Assembly: GCA_947258675.1 (NCBI GenBank)
Contig: CAMYJP010000161.1
Location: forward strand, 1 to 5,418
Length of the DNA: 5,418 nucleotides
Direction of reading: 5' to 3'
DNA from: an uncultured Desulfobulbaceae bacterium
Lineage (GTDB): Bacteria > Desulfobacterota > Desulfobulbia > Desulfobulbales > BM004
In this document: piece after piece, positions 5,393 through 5,418 of the stretch
How positions within the stretch are numbered: position 1 is the first letter of the stretch
Layout of the letters: each line of letters opens with the position of its first letter
Translations under genes and position numbers: made by a program
Notes under the pieces: model-generated
Seen by the model: the letters and a program-made list of their open reading frames with translations, nothing else
What the model was told of the DNA's origin: nothing
The model's database searches: none

Positions 5393-5410
5393 AAAGTATT
5401 AAATTACTTT
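5393..5410. repeat. small inverted repeat AAAGTA-N6-TACTTT near the window end
   Basis: Two perfect 6-nt arms flank TTAAAT. It lies about 20 bp upstream of the - strand promoter at 5346-5374. It is short and AT-rich and could be chance or a regulator site. From 5289 to the window end I see no gene, only this repeat and the promoter. Confidence 0.25.
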
Positions 5411-5418
5411 TGGGTTAT

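Overview
The window holds three complete protein genes, one 5'-truncated gene and about 0.9 kb of AT-rich intergenic DNA. The GC content looks moderate to low by eye. A small PEP-CTERM secreted protein behind a sigma-54-type promoter points to a Gram-negative bacterium that makes exopolysaccharide. The FmdE-family protein suggests an anaerobe. The FHA-GAF-PP2C phosphatase fits groups with elaborate partner-switching signalling. Desulfobacterota, Planctomycetota (including anammox lineages) and Nitrospirota would all fit; I cannot decide between them from this sequence.

Layout from left to right. (1) guaA, GMP synthase, on the + strand, missing about the first 55-60 residues at the window edge (1-1395). 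(2) A short gap with small direct repeats and a weak hairpin. (3) An FmdE-like metal-binding protein on the - strand (1480-2070). (4) An FHA-GAF-SpoIIE/PP2C phosphatase on the - strand (2150-3871), which lies 79 nt upstream of the FmdE gene and may share a transcript with it. (5) An intergenic stretch (3872-4786) with no convincing gene. It carries several small perfect inverted repeats and then, just before the last gene, an ordered regulatory region: an enhancer-like GGAAA/TTTCC cluster, A-tracts at about 10-bp steps, and a -24/-12 promoter with exact spacing. (6) A 122-residue PEP-CTERM protein on the + strand (4787-5155). (7) Two consecutive hairpins, then a near-consensus sigma-70 promoter on the - strand. 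That promoter fires toward the second hairpin and could make a small RNA of about 100 nt.

The housekeeping guaA and the - strand pair show no functional link with the PEP-CTERM gene. The most informative unit is the right-hand 900 bp: a solitary sorting substrate with an apparently complete enhancer-dependent promoter, a structured 5' leader and a possible convergent small RNA. No exosortase, PrsK/PrsR or exopolysaccharide gene is in the window, so those partners must be encoded elsewhere. I see no CRISPR array, tRNA, rRNA, insertion sequence or phage gene.
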